From Thysanoteuthis rhombus (Eukaryota > Mollusca > Cephalopoda > Oegopsida > Thysanoteuthidae), in assembly GCA_963457665.1 (NCBI GenBank), contig OY735219.1, positions 37,155,977-37,219,976 on the forward strand: a DNA stretch of 64,000 bases. The letters run 5' to 3'. Made by a program: the position numbers and the translations under genes. This document shows positions 26,275 through 38,590 of the stretch, in pieces. Below the pieces are notes generated by a model that ran no database searches, had not been told where the DNA came from, and saw nothing but the letters and a program-made list of their open reading frames with translations. The stretch's first letter is position 1. Each line of letters begins with the position of its first letter.

Positions 26275-26490
26275 CTCAGTTTTTAATTTTGGGTGGTTGG
26301 CAGGTTCAATTTATTATATAAGCTTATGTTTATCTGATGTGTCAAGCAGTGGTCACACTTGGTTTTTGGAAATTCTGATTTTTTAGTGATCACCATCCAA
26401 TAAAAGATGAGAGAAGAAACTTATACATTGATCACCCTTTTTTCCAATTTTTTCATCAAGAGAATTCCCAACGTGGCGTGCTGCCAAAAA
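26275..26490 (+). repeat. Dispersed repeat family B, copy 1
   Basis: The order is: GGTTCAATTTATTATATAAG, an internal GATCACCATCCAATAAAAG phrase, then TTGATCACCC and GTGGCGTGCTGCCAA. The same order recurs at 37.7, 40.2 and 50.8 kb. A small open frame here is incidental to the repeat. Confidence 0.6.
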
Positions 26491-26818
26491 ACGGGAACAA
26501 GGGCAAGAATATGTTGCTCTCTCTCTCCTGTAAGTTTGATAATTCTAATGAATGGACAGACTTATCTCTTTATGTATTTGTCAGTACAAAAAGAAATTAT
26601 TCATTGTACTACATATTAGCCAGTATGTTAGAAAGCCATATCTTTAAACTAGGACTCAAAGAGCACCTACATCTGCCACTGTAGTAAGTATTTGTGCATG
26701 GGTCTGCCTTGAGGTTTAATCATTATTCCAGTGTTGGATGGGGGCAGATATGAGCGTATACATAAATGTATGAAAAGAGAAAATGGAAATTTATCTCGTA
26801 CACAAAAAAATGTTTCTG

Positions 26819-26977
26819 GATCTGCCGCAAAATTTACGCAATTCTTACTTACCCCATTATCCATCCTTCAACAAAATTCCAATAAAACTCATTCAGTAAT
26901 TTTGGAGATATCATGTGGACCGCCAGAAAGACACTACTGAATGCATACACCTCTCCAAATTCTTTGCCTGAGGTAAG
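26819..26977 (+). repeat. TIR repeat family A, copy 2 (partial)
   Basis: Shares GATCTGCC.CAAAATTT, ATCCATCCTTC.ACAAAAT and GGAGATATCATGTGGAC with the copies at 0.4, 45.5 and 52.7 kb. The right end (CCTGAGGTAAG) is a decayed form of GGCAGAGGTAA. Confidence 0.6.
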
Positions 26978-26999
26978 ATGAATGGCTATCACCAGTGGT

Positions 27000-27065
27000 C
27001 TTAACCTTTTTTCATGATGTGAACCCCAGATATTACAGGGAGACTTGAAAAGAACCCTTCAATTT
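27000..27065. repeat. hAT-like MITE end
   Basis: CAGTGGTCTTAACC (26994-27007), followed by GTGAACCCCAGATATTACAGG, parallels the GGTTCCCAACCTGTGGGTCC...GATATTAC arrangement at 47.33 kb. Only one end is recognisable. Confidence 0.4.
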
Positions 27066-27982
27066 GATTAATAGAATGTCAACCACATTTTTTCAGTTTC
27101 CTTTATTAAAAAAACTATAACATTTCATGAAAGAATAACAGAATAAAATAGAATCCTTAGAATTCCATCTTGTATCAATCAAATGAGTCTGAATTTTTAA
27201 TGAGTTGAATGCTTTTGTGATTGTTTTATTAAATTGTCTAATTGTGGCAAGAGCAAAGATAGCGCAATTCAGAACCTTTCTTCTTTTTTTTTCTTTCTCT
27301 TCACGAACTTAGAACCCTTTTTTTTAAAAGCCCAGGTTGATGGCCATTGGCTATAGCCACAGTATTCACTATCCTCAAGGAGTGTCTGTAAGCATTATAA
27401 ATCAGCCATATGGATTGAGTTCTTATATTTTTTATTTCCGTTTCCTGTAAGTGTTTGGTTCCAATTGTTCTCATTGGGGTAGAATAGCTATTTAATATAT
27501 CATTTTTGTATTGGTAAGTCTGTAATACTGAAAGCGTAGATATTGTTATCCTTTTTTCAAAAAGACTTATTTCATTGAGAGAGAGATTCACCATCGAATG
27601 ATATTGAAATTTTATTTTTTCTACATCATGTGATGATAAAAGTGATAGAAAACAAATGAATAAATACACATTGCATTTTATGTATAAAGATCCTCACAAA
27701 CTTTTCATAATTCTTTAACCTTCTCCTTGCTATGTCCCATTTTGTAGATCATCTTTTCTCAATGAAGATGATAGTTACTAAATGTCCCAAACTTTGAACA
27801 AGATATTTTTGCGATATCATAATCATATGCAGTGAACTTCGGACTTGAGATTACAAGAGAAAATAATTGAGCTCTACTTTGTTTATTTTCATTATCTGAA
27901 GTTCTTATCATATTTCGATTTAAATGTCCATTTGAGAAATTGTCTATGGAAAGAGTTAACTTTGCTTCATCTCTATTTATGT

Positions 27983-28003
27983 TATATATATATATATATA
28001 TAA
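27983..28003. repeat. (AT)n microsatellite
   Basis: A short pure AT tract in AT-rich sequence. Confidence 0.9.
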
Positions 28004-28585
28004 TAAACTAGCTGAAACCTGTCCTGTCAATCCGATTTCAACTAGTATTTACTTGCCGCCGCCCCCCCCCCCGCCTCTTAACAAGAATAATTTGTTCCAC
28101 TAACGTTTTATTAGATGAAGTAAATGATTTGACCCGTGGGATTTCACTAATTTGTTCCTAATAAAGATATCAGATTTCTTAAACCTTAAGAACCTTATAA
28201 ATAATGTTTAATGTATCAATTACTTTCTAGATAATGTGTTAATGCAAATAAGCCTCTAAATAATGTAATAAATTAAATCTTATTATAATTCACTAAATGT
28301 TCGTCCATCTGTCTGCCTTAAAATAAGTGCCGTGATACTAAGTATGAATCTAGATAGTCATAAATGAAATCTAGATGATTCTGATCTAAAGCCAAAGATT
28401 TTTTTTTAATCTCATTAGTTTACCTGTAATTTCATGAAGAAAGAAAACTGTAAGACATACAGAATCAAATATTTATTTCTAATCCCCAATCAAATTAGAA
28501 TTTTCTTATAACCTCAATAACACTTTCACCATAAAGTAAGATCTTCTCTGAATTATTTAGGTGACAAATTTCTTGCTTATTATGC

Positions 28586-29020
28586 TTAAGCATCTTCAAG
28601 TTCTACAGCCTGAGCAATTTTTACAGTCATTGCTTTAAACAGAAATACATTTTTTGCTGTGATATCTGTAGCAAGACAGTTTCTCAGTTTAGAATGAACT
28701 AGTCCATATGAAGAGAAACTTTGTTGAACGTCAGATCTGGCCTCTGCTGACATGAGCTGTTCTACTACAGAAAGTATATCACTGCTCAACACACTTGAAT
28801 GTAAATTCCACCATTCAATGGCTGATTGAATCTTGCTTTGAGTGTCCACAAATTTAAATGTCTGGAAAGGAGACTTGGCTTTCAACTTCATGATAGTGGG
28901 GGCAAATTGGTATATTTCTTTGTGATATTTACTTTTTCTCACTTAATGCCTTTCCTTGGAGATAAGGATGAATCATGTTGATAAGAAGGTGGGCTTTGCC
29001 GATGACTTGGTTGTCATTTT
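28586..29020 (-). pseudogene. hAT-superfamily transposase C-terminal relic
   Basis: The 119-codon open segment (28942 to 28586) includes MSAEARSDVQQSFSSYGLVH (C-terminal half), followed by SKLRNCLATDITAKNVFLF. This matches the hAT C-terminal dimerisation region, whose usual form is V.R.FS..G.VHSK.RNRL....A..LVF. Just upstream on the minus strand, in another frame (29016-28927), KAHLLINMIHPYLQGKALS resembles the hAT block before that region (LLHP.YRGK.L). A frameshift near 28930 separates the two. The BED finger and catalytic core were not found. It is most likely the decayed 3' end of a ZBED-like hAT element within intron 1, antisense to the host gene. Confidence 0.7.
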
Positions 29021-29506
29021 GAAAAATCAAAATAACAAATCAAGATCATTATTTCATGCGTGATGCAGTACATAGATATAATTAACAGGCTTGTATGGAT
29101 TCTTTTTTTTTTTTCTCTCTCCAAACAGTCAGCTTTATTATGACTTCTTCAGTTCGAGTTTACATTGTTTCTTCTATGAATTGAAGAAGAATTTTTTTTC
29201 TTTTTCAGTACTGTCATTTTGATTAATTTTTGAGGCACATCAATGAATTTTTTGTTTTATTTTTTCCATAAAAAATATCACCTGAAATGTCTTTCTTCAA
29301 AATAAATTACAAAATTTTTAAAGATTAAATTGTTTTTCATTAATGCAATGCAAAATTACATTATTTTTTGTTATTCAACAAAAGTTTGTTTTGCTTTTCC
29401 TTTTATAAATGAAAAAAAGATCCTTAACCCTATCCATCAGTTACACAAAACAATGTCATAACCATACTTGCTACCCCCCCCTCCTCCGCAAAAAAAAATA
29501 GTTGGC

Positions 29507-29509
<3 letters not shown>

Positions 29510-29538
<29 letters not shown>
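29510..29538 (+). repeat. Poly-T tract
   Basis: Twenty-nine consecutive T, preceded by a C-rich and A-rich simple stretch from 29474. Confidence 0.95.
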
Positions 29539-29542
<4 letters not shown>

Positions 29543-30534
29543 ACCCATATTGCCAAAAAAAACAATTAACGTGTAAGAGAATATGAAATAATTATGAAAA
29601 AAATGACTTTATCTATACTGTACTTTTTATCTTTATTCTTGCATATTTCTGACATTTGTTTATAACGTATTTGTCACACAATCTCAACACTGACTCACCA
29701 GTCTCTAACTCCTCATCAGCTCTAATTTTTGATCAACTGATAACAGCACAAGTTTCTTAGTAATGCCACTTTTACTCTTTGTAAAGGAAACTGTGCCGGT
29801 CACTTCGCACACTAACAAACTAGACCAGCGATTTCAGATATTCCTGTGGCAGACATTATATTCACTATGAACAGATTTTGTCCAAGATATCCAAAATCCG
29901 GTGATGAGGGTTCATGAATTTGACAAAACACAGATGTTTGCCACCCTACAGATTGATTTTTTTTTTTTCCAATTGAGAAACTGAAATGTATTGAAAAGAA
30001 AACCTAGATTTCATTATTTTAAAGTAAAAAAAAAAACATAGAAATCCAGTGCTGGTAGCCATGTTACCATAATACCCATAATAAATGATGAGGGTTATTT
30101 ATGTATGAATCTCTTGTATGAATGATTATCCACCTTGTTAACCTGACAAGTTACTTAAAAATGCTATGAAAATAAATTTGTTCAATGAACTTTTCTAGAA
30201 ACAAAAAAAAGGCAAGACCATAAGTTAAATTTAGATTTGTCCACCCTCCCCCCATCGACCACATTCCCAGTAAAGAAAAATCCAATAAAACTAGAGAAAA
30301 AAAAACCCTGTGTGCGTGTATGTATGTTAGTTGTAAGGAAATAGATGTATGATCCAACAAAAATGATTATAAATTATGTTATGTTATATTGAAACTTGGT
30401 GAAATGATCTCCCGTTATGATACCATGAATGTATCCTTATTCTATTTGTTCTATCTAGGCCTAATGATACATTCACCATGTAAAAGCAAGATATCATTTC
30501 AAATAATGTATATATATATATATATATATATAAA

Positions 30535-30685
30535 GCCAAGTCTTTCCAAACTACTTGTTTTCCCTTTATCCCTTCCTACCAAGTCTGTCATACTATTAGT
30601 ATCAGTAGCAGCCATCAGCCAATCCTGTTGTTGGTTACTTATGTTAACCATTTGCAAAGCGACTGATCATGGCGTAGTAACTAAA
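30535..30685 (+). repeat. Dispersed repeat family D, copy 2
   Basis: CTGTCATACTATTAGTATCA (30583-30602) is followed by GCAGCCATCAGCCAATCCTG and a CAAAGCGACT phrase, parallel to the 35.6 kb copy (CATCCATCAGCAGAGCCTG, CAAAGCAACT). An (AT)n tract lies immediately before it (30508-30532). Confidence 0.65.
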
Positions 30686-31059
30686 GATTGTTTTGTTTGC
30701 TTGAGGTAAATCGACATGTATAAATCATTATGTTCTATTCATTTCTTCGTATTCTCTATGTCTGTTTTATGTTAAAATATACAAGCAAGACTATTTTTTA
30801 TTATGTAGACTGAACAAGTAATTCTAATTTCCTCTCCTATTCAGTTGTTTCTCTTTTTTTTGCTGAGGTACATGTATTGGGTCATGTCTCTCTGTCCGTC
30901 TGTCTCTATCCTCACAATATCGTAAAAAATAAAAGGTGAAGAAGTGATTGAATTTGAGGGCAGATTCATGTACAAATATCTCCTATTAGTTGTAGTTAAA
31001 TCTTAGACATGATCTTTTAGCGATATTATATCTACACAATATTCCCAAAAGTTCTCTCT

Positions 31060-31190
31060 GCATATCAATGAAATTTTGTGGAAGGGTGGGCAATAGACTG
31101 CAGAATGAATGATTAAATTTAGGAGTGGGGTCCACACACAATTACTTCACCTGATAATGATGTTGGCAGAGGTATGCACTCCAAGTGTTA
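31060..31190 (-). repeat. TIR repeat family A, copy 3 (reverse)
   Basis: The minus strand reads CATACCTCTGCCAACATC at its start (complement near 31160-31177) and later CCCACCCTTCCACAAAATTT (complement of 31072-31091), in the order seen in plus-strand copies. Confidence 0.6.
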
Positions 31191-31962
31191 CTAGTTTTTG
31201 AAGTGATACTTTCATACATTTATTCATTTTGAAACTGAGATCATGCCTGCAACTGAAAGTTGATGTAGAAAACTATCATGTAAAATGAAACAAAATCAAA
31301 TTATAAAGAAATAAACTGCTATAAAAAGACTTGAGTACCTTATTAGATCCCAGAATTTGAGCAATTTTTTTTCTATTAATGATTTCAGTTTTCATCATGT
31401 CACCACAGCATTAGTTCTATTCTTATATTGATTTTTTCCATTTGCTCGACTAGCATATACAAGTGTGTATTTCAGGCAATTTCAGTAGTCAAATTGTAAG
31501 TTTCTAAAAGATTATTTCAGAAGATGATCTTATAACATTTGTTTTTCATACTTGAAGCCATAGCATATTGGAAACATCCGCTTTTTGCTGAGACACTAGA
31601 AAGAATATGACTATCCTATGTTTTGAATTTGACAAAGCAATGTTGTTTTCTATAAAATTATTGTTCCTTTATACATTGTTGAAGACAATATGGTGTCAGT
31701 TGTTGATTATAAAAAGTTTGATTATTAGTTAATCTCCAATGATTTCTTTAACTCTTATGATCCATGGAAAACTAGGATGAATTTATATAAATGTTTTATG
31801 TTCATTGTTAAGCAACATTTAGTATAACTAGAACTGTAATAGATGACTGTTAAGTAAAAGTAATACTCTAAGTGGTAATCAGCAGATTTTTTTTTCAATC
31901 CTAATTATCTCAACTTTCTCTTGGATTCATTCCAGTAATAATGATAGAAAAGATTCAAGGTG

Positions 31963-32102
31963 AGTAACCTCTGATCAAAATTACCTCTTTTGCATTTTCT
32001 AGTAATTCTTTTTTTTTTTTTTTTTTTTTCAATTCAGTCCACAAAATAGTTCAATTTGTTTTTATCTTATCCATCGAAGAGTTCCACAATCAGTGAATCT
32101 AA
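31963..32102 (+). repeat. Dispersed repeat family E, copy 2
   Basis: Contains CTCTGATCAAAATTACC and GAAGAGTTCCACAATCAGTG, matching the 22.43-22.56 kb copy. A 21-T run (32009-32029) splits it at the position where the other copy also holds a T-run. Confidence 0.6.
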
Positions 32103-32116
32103 GAATGAATTATATA

Positions 32117-32165
32117 CAGGTGTCCCCCGATATATAATACGGTTTGTGATATAAGGTGGGAAGGA
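32117..32165 (+). repeat. Single end of a pogo-like TIR element
   Basis: TACAGGTGTCCCCCGATATA, then TAATACGGTTTGTGATATAAG, resembles the ends of the element at 60952-61112 and, in style, pogo/Tigger ends that begin CAG..GTCCCTCG. I did not find the opposite end. Confidence 0.4.
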
Positions 32166-35100
32166 CTAACATTTTCACCTATAGAATCATCCACTCATCC
32201 AGAAAACTGCAAATAAAAACAAATTTCCTTTTTGAACATGTTTTGGTGTGATTATAAGGCCATTTGAGGACACAGGTGACATAGCTCCAACTGCACTTAC
32301 ATCCCACTCAAAAATATATTTGAATTACACTAGCAAACCTGAAGGAATTAAACACCATGAACAGAAGTTTTGGGGGATTTTTTCTACCCAGGACTTTAGG
32401 TACAGGGTATCTGGAAGTGCACAGGTTAATGGTTCAAAGGGTCAAGTCATTGATGGAGATATGTAAATATTGTTTTCAAGTACTGAAACTAATATACTTA
32501 GTAATATGCTGTAGTTATTTTGGTGGAAATATAAAAGAAAAAATTAAAGAATACCTTTGTTCATTTGTTCCAATATGATAGACAATGTTTGCTATCTTTC
32601 ATCTGTCACCTGCCCTTGAATATCACTCTTACCCTCCCTGCAGCTATCACCACCCAGTCATAACACTGTTATATTTTTGGGACCTCAACACTTACATTAT
32701 GATTGAGATACCTATACAATATTGAGATCTTGGAGCAAAATTTTGACTTGTTGCTGTTGGTTTTTTCTCTTAATCTAAAGAAAAAAGATTTACTAAAATT
32801 GGATTTATTAGTTGTTGGACTGTTTCACAAATGTATCAGAAGATAAATAGTTGAAAGTAACCTTCCAACTTTCTGAGTAGTAATTACCAAACTATTGGAC
32901 CATTAACTTTACTTAACATTTCACTTGGAAATTATAAATTGCCTGGAAACCTTAAGAGGGAAAGAAGAAGAAAGAAGGAAAAATTGAACTTTCTTTGAGA
33001 TTTTTCCTTTCAATTGTTCCCTTCATATCTTGGCTTTAACTGTAGCAATCAATAACCTATTTTTGCCTCGCAACCATTTTAGTTTTTGTTTTTTTATTGC
33101 TCTTGCAAATACTAAAAATCGTTTCTCTCTCTCTCTTTTATTTATCATCGATTACTAGCAAGGTAACCCCATATTGCTCATGGTAATAGTTTTGTGGTCA
33201 TCTCTTGAGATTGAACTAAGCTCACACATGTTCTGTAATAAAATGTGTACTTATAAAGAGATTATAAAAACCAAGCCTGTAAATGAAATATAGGATTATC
33301 AACCTTGGGATTATTAATCTTATAGAATTGATTAACCTTTAGCACTCTGTAGGCAATTTTATAAGCAGAGCAAAAAGTTTGTCTTGCCACTGGAGGCAAC
33401 TCCAATCACCAAATGATATTGTGTTCGAGTTTTTCAGTTGTGTTGTATCAATATCAGTCATATATGAACACACACAAGTTAGAGGCTTTCAAAGTTACTG
33501 AGTGTGCAAGATTTCGGCATCTTAGGAAAAGAATGCAGAGTGGTAAACACTAAAGAACAAGTAATTATCAATTATTACTATTTTATACAAATCAAATTTA
33601 ATAGTTCTTTTACTTTATAAAGATAGTTATTAAGAGAAGGAATGAGAAACCAAGTTCCTTAAAGAGACTTGAATTTCGATCAAGGCTTCTTAGAAGCCAT
33701 TGCAAAACCTTTCATTGGCTATTTCTGATATTCAAAAATATTTTCCCTTGTCAGTTAAGTGGAAATATTCAGATACTCTCCGCCCAACTTCCAAATTTTA
33801 AATGAAATTAGTGTTTTTACCTTGTCCTATGTCTAGCATTTACTTTTTTTAGCATTAAATTTTCTTGAATGTCTTAGAAAACAAACATCAAATAACCTCA
33901 AATATAATTACACTTGGTTCCCCAAAATATATCGAATACATTTCATGCTCTACTGCTAACCATGTTGGCATTCAGCCAGATGAATTATGTGAAAGTTAAA
34001 TTCTGTTGTACAATGTTTTATTTTACATATGTACATGCATAACGCATCACAAGTGAAGCATTTAAAATTTGGTTTGAAGTATACCAGACTCAATGATGTA
34101 TGAAATATTTAAGCAAGTAGTAGGTTGTAAGCTTCAAATTCACTAGCTTTTACCCTCTCATTCACTACATTACTACTGCTATTGTAAATTTAATGGCCAA
34201 TCTGGTAATATTCAAAGTTAAATGCATCGGTTTATTCTTTAGCTCAATCTGTACAAAAACAGGCTATTTTCCTTTACAAATCATTGACTAGTATTAAGCC
34301 TTCATCTCGACTCCGCTACTCATACGAGATCATTGCCATCAACCACCCTTGACAAGCCTCTACTTTTTATTTGCTTTCTAAATGTGATTATTTTCACATA
34401 AAACTTATTTTATTGAACAGTTTTTCATTGATTTGCTCAGAAAGTCTATCATTCTAATGTCAAATGGATACCTGAGTAATCAAAGCAAAAGATGCTTATA
34501 ACATTTTTAAAATAATAGATATAAGCAACAATAGACGTTTATCTATTTATGACAATGCTACCATCTCTTAATCATAAGGCAAATGTAAGTGGAGCGTGCA
34601 AGTGAATCACTCGTAATCAAATCTGTTTTATCCATCTTACGTACAGCAAATTATATATTCTATTTTCTTTTTTTCTTTTCTTTTTTTGCATTGCTAACAG
34701 CTATGTGTGTATTGTTTATAAAACTATATTTTTTATTTGAAGAATCACACTGTATTAATTTTTTTCTCTCTTTATTCTGAAAGGATTTGGAAAAGAATGA
34801 ACTTCAGTTTAATCTAGTAGTTTCCAAAAGTAGGTAAAATACTTTTTTTTTTTCTTTTTTTTTCTTTTTCTTTTTTCTCTTCATTGCTAAAAGAAAACAC
34901 AAGCAAATGATATGATTTATATGACTATCAGTGTATCAGAAAATAATTTGCAACAAAATTATTAATTTTTATTATAACAGCTTCCTTAAATAAATAATAA
35001 ATCTATATTCTTATTTATTAGGATTTTAGTTGGTACTTCAGCATTATAGATATAACAATGCTGCATTTTGAGGATACCCTATCTGGTTTTCTATTTAATT

Positions 35101-35509
35101 TTTTCATCATACCTTAATGCACTGGTAGGTGACCATGCAAATACTAAAAAAAAAAAAAAAATGCACTAGTAAGTACCAATTAAATTGTTTCAATTTACTC
35201 AAGACATTTTGATGTTATTTCCATGTTGACTATCATCCACACAAGTAATAATTAGTAAAGTACTTTTGTTGTCCGTCACAGTAAGGGGTGCAGTTGAATT
35301 GGTGAAATAAGATTATATTCCCTGATAACATAATAGAAATGCTGAATTTAAAGAATAATTATCATAATGTAAAAGTGATAAAATCAAAAATTTCAAAAAA
35401 TTTTTATGTTCAACGGAACGTTATTCTCCAAGCTCACTGCAATGCAGATCTCCGTATTTTTCTTGATATAAAATGCAATGTGTGTCCATATATATCACGT
35501 CATGGTTTT

Positions 35510-35735
35510 TGACAGCTTGGATAAACTAGTATGTATAAGAGCTGTCATACTCATAGTATCAGTAGCTGTCATCAGTTTCCCTCCCTTCCTACCTTATTAC
35601 TGAACTACCCAATTTTCTTTTCTCCATTCTTTTCCTACTACGTCTGTCATACTTATAGTATTTGTTGCATCCATCAGCAGAGCCTGTTGTTGTTCACTTA
35701 TAACCGTCAACAAAGCAACTAGTTGCTATAATGAT
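35510..35735 (+). repeat. Dispersed repeat family D, copy 3 (partly duplicated)
   Basis: The core occurs twice: GCTGTCATACTCATAGTATC near 35542 and GTCTGTCATACTTATAGTAT near 35642. CCCTTCCTACC lies between them and CCTGTTGTTGTTCACTTATA after. Confidence 0.65.
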
Positions 35736-35897
35736 TATCTTAATGCTCATAATTTGCTCAAGGACACTGGGTTATATAAATGCTTTCATTCAGAATTCAC
35801 ACTTCAACACTCTAACATAGAAATAGCTTCTTCAACTGACCACAGGCATTTCAGCACTGACCATTTGCAACATGAAATATGCCTAATAGTATTTTTT

Positions 35898-35900
<3 letters not shown>

Positions 35901-35937
<37 letters not shown>
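35901..35937 (+). repeat. Poly-T tract
   Basis: Thirty-seven consecutive T, the longest homopolymer in the window. Confidence 0.95.
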
Positions 35938-35939
<2 letters not shown>

Positions 35940-37540
35940 AATACTTGCATTTTGAAGATGTTTCAATTTTGGACATTTATAGTAGATTTCTCCCATTAAA
36001 AAAAGACGACTATCAGCTGTGTAAAGTAAAATGAGATTTCTACCTGATTTGTGTCCATCTCCTTTTTATACCCCTCTCCCTTTCTCAATTTCGTGAACCA
36101 AAATTTAGCTTTTACTGAAAATCATTAAAGTCTGCTCAAACTTCAGATGAAGGCAACCTTTTATTGACAATCTATGATCAACAAGAAATAGAAAATAATG
36201 AAGGTCAAAATTGAAATCCATAGTAAAAACTAAAGAGTGATTTCCATCAAGGATTAGCTAAAAGCATTTTTGTAAGATATATATATATATGTACTTTTTT
36301 TTTTTTTTTTTTCCCCAGTCAAGTGAGAGTTTTCTTTCAAAGGCTTGAACTTTTGATCTTTATGGTTGTCTTGACAAGTAATGAATAAAAGACAAATTCC
36401 ATAGAATTACTTGGATTTCTGTGACTGCTGAGATGTATACGCCCAGAAGATCTTTTTGAAGTCTGCATTTTAATTTAGGCATAAAGTGCTTCAGTTAGTC
36501 ATGTGTTGAAGCCAAGTTTAATTTTCATTTATTTATCAGTCAGATATTATTAGTATTTTCTTTGCTGTTCCCTAATTGTTTTGAAACCTGTTTAAGAAAT
36601 TTGAATTCAAATTCTTCCATGTACATGAATGACCATTTTATTGGAAGGTAATGACTTTCAAATATATAGGATAAGTAAAACAAGATTATGTTGAAATAAA
36701 ATGATATTTCATAAAGGAATTAGATATCAACTTGTATTTCTTTGCTGTGGCAACTTATACCTTATAAAGATCTTATTTATATACTTGCAAAATCTTTTGA
36801 TTATTGAAGATTAAAAATAGATAATTTATAGTAGCTCTCTTAAAGATATTTTCCTTGAATAAATTATAGTGAACATCATTGCCTTGTGGAATTCATATTT
36901 CACTGGTAATAGGTTCACGCTATAAAAAATATATTCCTATCTAGTGCATGAAAAGAGAATAGGATTTGTTCTTGGTATATTGTTGATAATTCCAATTATC
37001 TTTCAAAGAAAGAAAAAAAAAACCCTGATGAATCAGAAAGAAACTGTACTATTTCAAAGACTGCATAGACGTTATTCCATTATTGGAATGGCGTTGAATT
37101 TTGAGAATTGAACAACTAAATTATTTTCAAATTATCAATTAAAATTGATTAGTGATTGATATTTCCTTTAAATGTGTTCCCCTTAAATTTCTCAAACTCA
37201 CTGAGCAAAAATATTTGGCAATTGTCAACTCTTGTGCCAAACATAATTTTTATGAGCAAAAAATAGCAAATTTCAAATTGTGTCTGAAACTTTTGCTTCT
37301 CTGAAAACAGTATTGATCTGGTCACATTTAAGCTGGAAGTATGTGTCTCTCAAAAAGTCTACCATTTTTATGTTGAGAATACTAAGTCTTGTTTTGCAGA
37401 CTCAACTAACAATACACATCACAAAATATAATTTCAAGTGTGAAAATGATTTTTCATATTGCTTTGGACTGAAGATCTTACTTATAAAAATTGGTTGCAA
37501 GAAAATTCATCTTCCCCAAGTCAGGAAAATTAATTTGAAC

Positions 37541-37880
37541 CGTTAACCAAAACTGTCAACAACCTGGGTTTCTTCAGTCTTTAAGTGAGTCTGGCTGGCT
37601 ATTCGTGTGTTGTACATACTAGCAATACCACTAGAGGTACAAGATTGAAAATTTAGATGTTTCTGCCTTACATTTTTGTTTTGCTTTTGATCAAATTCAT
37701 CCTAAAGTTTGGGGGGGGGGTCAATTTACATTGTAAGTTTTTGCTAACTTTGTCCCTTAGTTTATGTCAGCTAATGTTAACACTTTTTTTTGAAAATTCA
37801 GATTTTCTGTGATCACTGCCCTACAAAAGGAGAGAGTGAATTAATTGATCTCCCCTTTTTTTATGTGATAGTTTCTCTTG
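37541..37880 (+). repeat. Dispersed repeat family B, copy 2
   Basis: Starts AACCGTTAACCAAAACTGTC, followed by GGGTTTCTTCAGT and a G homopolymer. Then come a TCAATTT..ATTGTAAGTTT phrase and GATCACTGCCCTACAAAAGG. The order parallels 50.63-51.03 kb, the fullest copy. Confidence 0.65.
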
Positions 37881-37979
37881 AGCAACTTCCCATATCTGTG
37901 TAATTTTATTTTTTGATTTGCCTATTATTTTCTCAGTCAATTGCTATAAGGTGATTACGTTTCCTTTTTTAGTAAACAT

Positions 37980-38062
37980 TTACATAGCAAATTGAACCCC
38001 ACCTAAAAACCAGAGGGGGTGAAAAAAGATTAGAACCTTTTTTTTTTTTTTTCCCTTAAACA
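37980..38062 (-). repeat. Family B fragment, inverted
   Basis: ATAGCAAATTGAACCCCACC, then AAAAACCAGAGGGGGTGAAA, is the complement of the TTTCACC..CC..GGTTTTTAG.GG.GGGTTCAATTTGCTAT segment at 50.77-50.82 kb. It lies head-to-head with copy 2. Confidence 0.65.
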
Positions 38063-38204
38063 TATTCAATATTGAATTTTCATTTTCAGTCTGTATGCAT
38101 GATACATATGTAGCCAACCAGACCAGCTTAAAAACTGAAGAAAGCAATGTTAACAGATCTAGTCGATCGTTTTTTAAAATACTGACATAGAATTGTGAAT
38201 CAAC

Positions 38205-38590
38205 CCCCCCCCCCATATTTTGGGGGCTGATTTTCAAAAACTTATCTATTGAAAAGCTTTCTCATTGTTACACTTGAAGACAGAAAATTTTCTTTTGATC
38301 TCTGAAAACAAACATCTTTTTTTGTCTCAGTTCCTCTCCAAACTAATCACTGTTCACTCCCTTACTCTCCTATCCTCTGTAAATGATACAAAGTATTTAC
38401 TCGCTCTGGAAATAAGCCATTTTTTCCAGCAACAATCAAGTGGCACTTGAAACAAAAAAAACAGAATTATGTGTCCAATTTAGTATAATTTCAATGGTCA
38501 CCCCACCCCCAATATAGTTTGGAGGGTTATTTTCAAAAACTAACATTCTAAAAATATGTCTCAGTTATATACACTGAAAGTTTCATGGGT
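38205..38590 (+). repeat. Two diverged direct units
   Basis: GGGGGCTGATTTTCAAAAACT (near 38222) and GGAGGGTTATTTTCAAAAACT (near 38521) are each preceded by a C-run and an ATATTTTG/ATAGTTTG motif, about 300 bp apart. They are probably related to the C/G-rich part of family B. Confidence 0.4.

Noticed and set aside
27301-27669. 122-codon minus-strand open frame
   Set aside because: No recognisable domain, AT-driven composition, no neighbouring exons; expected by chance in 64 kb.
28921-28942. GTG start for a 118-residue small protein at 28.6 kb
   Set aside because: The frame is part of a hAT transposase relic that continues upstream in another frame, so the apparent start is the frameshift point and not a real initiation site.
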